From: Peptococcaceae bacterium UBA6116
GTDB lineage: Bacteria; Bacillota; Desulfitobacteriia; Desulfitobacteriales; Syntrophobotulaceae
Direction: 5' to 3'
NCBI GenBank assembly: GCA_002423425.1
Contig: DIWC01000065.1
Coordinates: forward strand, 1-8,251
DNA length: 8,251 bases
Position 1 is the first letter of the stretch, and each line of letters opens with the position of its first letter. Shown here piece after piece: positions 6,915 to 8,251 of the stretch. Under the pieces are notes generated by a model, which made no database searches, was not told where the DNA came from, and saw only the letters and a program-made list of their open reading frames with translations. The position numbers were made by a program, and so were the translations under genes.

Positions 6915-6941
6915 ACACCGCAAGGATTTGCGGTGTTTTTT
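6915..6941 (+). terminator. Intrinsic terminator after the tRNA fragment
   Basis: A perfect 9-bp stem ACACCGCAA (6915-6923) / TTGCGGTGT (6928-6936) with loop GGAT is followed by a T run (6936-6941). It would end transcription coming from the RT operon, or it is the original terminator of the tRNA gene copied with the att core. It is directed to the plus strand; the minus strand has no comparable T run. Confidence 0.85.
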
Positions 6942-6983
6942 GCTTCTTATTATTTGTTTAAAATATCGAATTTTGAATGCTTA

Positions 6984-8161
6984 CTACTGCAATTTTACTG
7001 CAATTGAGGTTTTTTGTCTTTTTTTCCTTAGATGTAAGTCTATTTTGTTGGCTGATTGTTTCTTGATTTCTTGTATGATCCTTATATCTTCTCCATCTTC
7101 CAGGAGTCTGGTAGCAAATGTATGTCGCAAGGCATAGAGCTTTACGGGTGGTATTTTACACTTTACCAGACATGCTTGAAAAGAACGCTAGAAGTTTCTA
7201 TATTCTACGTGACCGCCAATTGGTGTTGCAAAGACATAATCCTGATCAATATACTTATCTCCGGCGATAAGTTTTTCTTTAACCTGGCTGATTCTATGAG
7301 CCCTGAGAGCAGCAGCAAGTCTCTTTGCCAAAGCTAATGTTCTTTTACTTTTTTGAGTTTTTGCTTCCTGGGTGATAACTTTTGTTTTGGTAGTTGCATT
7401 AGGTATTGTTCATCGTTTAAGACCCTAGTGAGTGTTTCTTCTATAGAAATAGTTTTGTCTTTGAGGTTAAGGTTAGACCATTTAAGGGCAAGTGCTTCCC
7501 CTGGCCGAAGACCAGATCCTATTGAAAGCAGGTAACCGGCATAAAAACGATATTTCTTGATTTCTTCCAAGAAAATATCCATTTGGTCGTTTGAAAGGAT
7601 TTTAGTCTCCTGAATTTCCTTATGTGGCCTGTCTGTCTCATCGGAAGGGTTCCAAGAGATAAGCTTGTTTCTTCTGGCATCCATCAAACACTTATGGAGT
7701 ATGGCATGAATTTTAATTATTGAGCTTGATGATATTGTTCCTTCTTTACCATCAAGTCTAGGCTCAGTTTTTAATTCATTATAGAATTGCTGAATGTGGT
7801 AAGGTTCAAGTTTTGAAAGTCTAATTTCACCGAGTTTAGGAATGATTCGATTCCTGATAAAAGTCTCATATCCTCGCCAAGTACTGGGTCTGTTCTTTTT
7901 CTTAGAATATTGTTCAGACCAGATTTTTATCCAGTCTTTTATAAGCATATTCGAAGGATCAATGAACATCCCTTTGTTAACTTCAGTAAGTATTTCAGCT
8001 ATTTTCCCAGATACTTCTTTTCTGGTCTTGCCATAGATGGTTTTACGCTTGGGCTTACCGTCTGAATTTCGGCCAATGGTAACCTGTCCGGAATATGTAC
8101 CGTCTTTGCGTTTATAAATAGACCCTTCATTGTTTCCTCTACGTCTTCCGTACCACCTCAA
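6984..8161 (-). pseudogene. Tyrosine recombinase (phage/Tn916-type integrase), decayed
   Basis: The intact front part, read leftwards from about 8161, shows an arm-binding domain (GSIYKRKDGTYSGQVTIG), a SAM-like core-binding domain (PSTWRGYETFIRNRIIPKL) and box I with the first catalytic Arg (GSGLRPGEALALKW). A one-base shift near 7379-7390 then ends this frame at a TAG (7336-7334). The downstream sequence reads on in another frame (KTQKSKRTLALAKRLAAAL, later DQDYVFATPIGGHVEYRNF), hits TAG 7190-7188, and continues as LRHTFATRLLEDGEDIRIIQ. The expected LGHSS and catalytic Tyr segment that should follow is missing, replaced by unrelated codons. The start is also unclear: ORF can extend to 8197, but the family's usual Met before GRRRGNNEGS is absent. 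It probably once moved an element through the adjacent tRNA core and is now inactive. Confidence 0.85.
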
Positions 8162-8172
8162 AGAGAGGTGTT
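8154..8172 (+). promoter_or_regulatory. Ribosome binding site of second serine recombinase within a small hairpin
   Basis: AGAGAGG (8162-8168) is the ribosome binding site for ATG 8176. CACCTC (8154-8159) and GAGGTG (8165-8170) pair perfectly around a 5-nt loop, which could mask this site. The 13 bases 8160-8172 are identical to 1589-1601 in front of the first recombinase. Confidence 0.5.
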
Positions 8173-8175
8173 TTG

Positions 8176-8251
8176 ATGGAAAGAGAAATAGCAGCAATCT
8201 ACTGCAGGCTCAGCCAGGACGACGGAGATCTCGGCGAAAGCGGCAGCATCC
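8176..8251 (+). CDS. Large serine recombinase, N-terminal fragment (cut by window end)
   Basis: Only 25 codons are visible: MEREIAAIYCRLSQDDGDLG and on to GESGSI. The YCRLSQDD segment with its nucleophilic serine and the spacing to GESGSI are the same as in the recombinase at 1606, and 19 consecutive bases (8207-8225) match 1637-1655. It is therefore a paralogue or homologue from the same TnpX-like family. Paired or triple serine recombinases are common in clostridial integrative elements. Whether it is intact cannot be seen. Its start lies only about 15 bp from the decayed minus-strand integrase, leaving no room for a normal promoter, so it is either read from far upstream or sits at an insertion junction. 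Confidence 0.9.
   Translation, partial: MEREIAAIYCRLSQDDGDLGESGSI

Larger units (their letters stand above)
3301..8161. mobile_element. AT-rich cargo region between two serine recombinase genes (boundaries inferred)
   Basis: The stretch from the end of the first recombinase to the start of the second is visibly more AT-rich than positions 1-3300. It carries a possible defence operon, a tRNA 3' fragment and a dead tyrosine integrase. None of these belongs to the usual backbone around such recombinases. I read it as one or more insertions into a recombinase module. The ends given are gene boundaries, not mapped recombination points; no flanking target duplication was identified. Confidence 0.4.

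Noticed and set aside
6928..7337. Plus-strand ORFs (6928-7137, 7056-7337) after the terminator
   Set aside because: They lie antisense to recognisable integrase codons, lack ribosome sites, and their translations look like no known protein.
1..8251. CRISPR array
   Set aside because: No regularly spaced direct repeats with unique spacers were seen anywhere; the 9-mer repeats at 547-573 are tandem and without spacers.

Overview
The window looks like accessory DNA from a gut-type Clostridia/Firmicutes integrative mobile element. The grounds are the gene families present: a RepA-like AAA ATPase, TnpX-type large serine recombinases carrying a DUF4368-like tail, and a small ribbon-helix-helix-like protein, all reading one way with strong AGGAG-type ribosome binding sites. 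There are no housekeeping genes. The host species cannot be named from this sequence.

Layout. Positions 1-3300 are the more GC-balanced element backbone. It holds the 3' part of a RepA-like ATPase gene ending at 708, a 226-bp gap with short repeats, a small RHH-like gene (935-1345), a 68-residue unknown gene (1364-1570) and a complete large serine recombinase (1606-3300). At about 3300 the sequence becomes visibly more AT-rich. A good extended -10 promoter (3310-3338) then precedes a tight same-strand cluster: a KilA-N domain protein (3422-4357), a broken HEPN/Ymh-family (TIGR02391-like) RNase gene (about 4369-5212), and an intact 530-residue reverse transcriptase of the Abi/DRT ('unknown group') type (5245-6837). 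Next come the 3' end of a tRNA gene with CCA but no 5' half (6871-6902), a perfect terminator hairpin (6915-6941) and, on the minus strand, a decayed tyrosine integrase (6984-8161). The last 76 bases begin a second large serine recombinase whose leader and first codons resemble those of the first.

How it fits together. The serine recombinases are likely to move the larger element. The tyrosine integrase and tRNA 3' fragment look like the fossil end of a different, tRNA-targeting element. Between the recombinases lies what appears to be a phage-defence cargo in which the RT and KilA-N genes are intact while the HEPN gene carries a nonsense codon and two frameshifts. The most interesting candidate is this KilA-N / HEPN / RT operon. 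HEPN nuclease and RT activities are fused in AbiA-like proteins, and here they would be separate genes paired with a DNA-binding KilA-N protein. A second unusual signal is a perfect 32-bp palindrome inside the KilA-N domain coding region. The functional statements are inferred from motifs read by eye; no database search was done.
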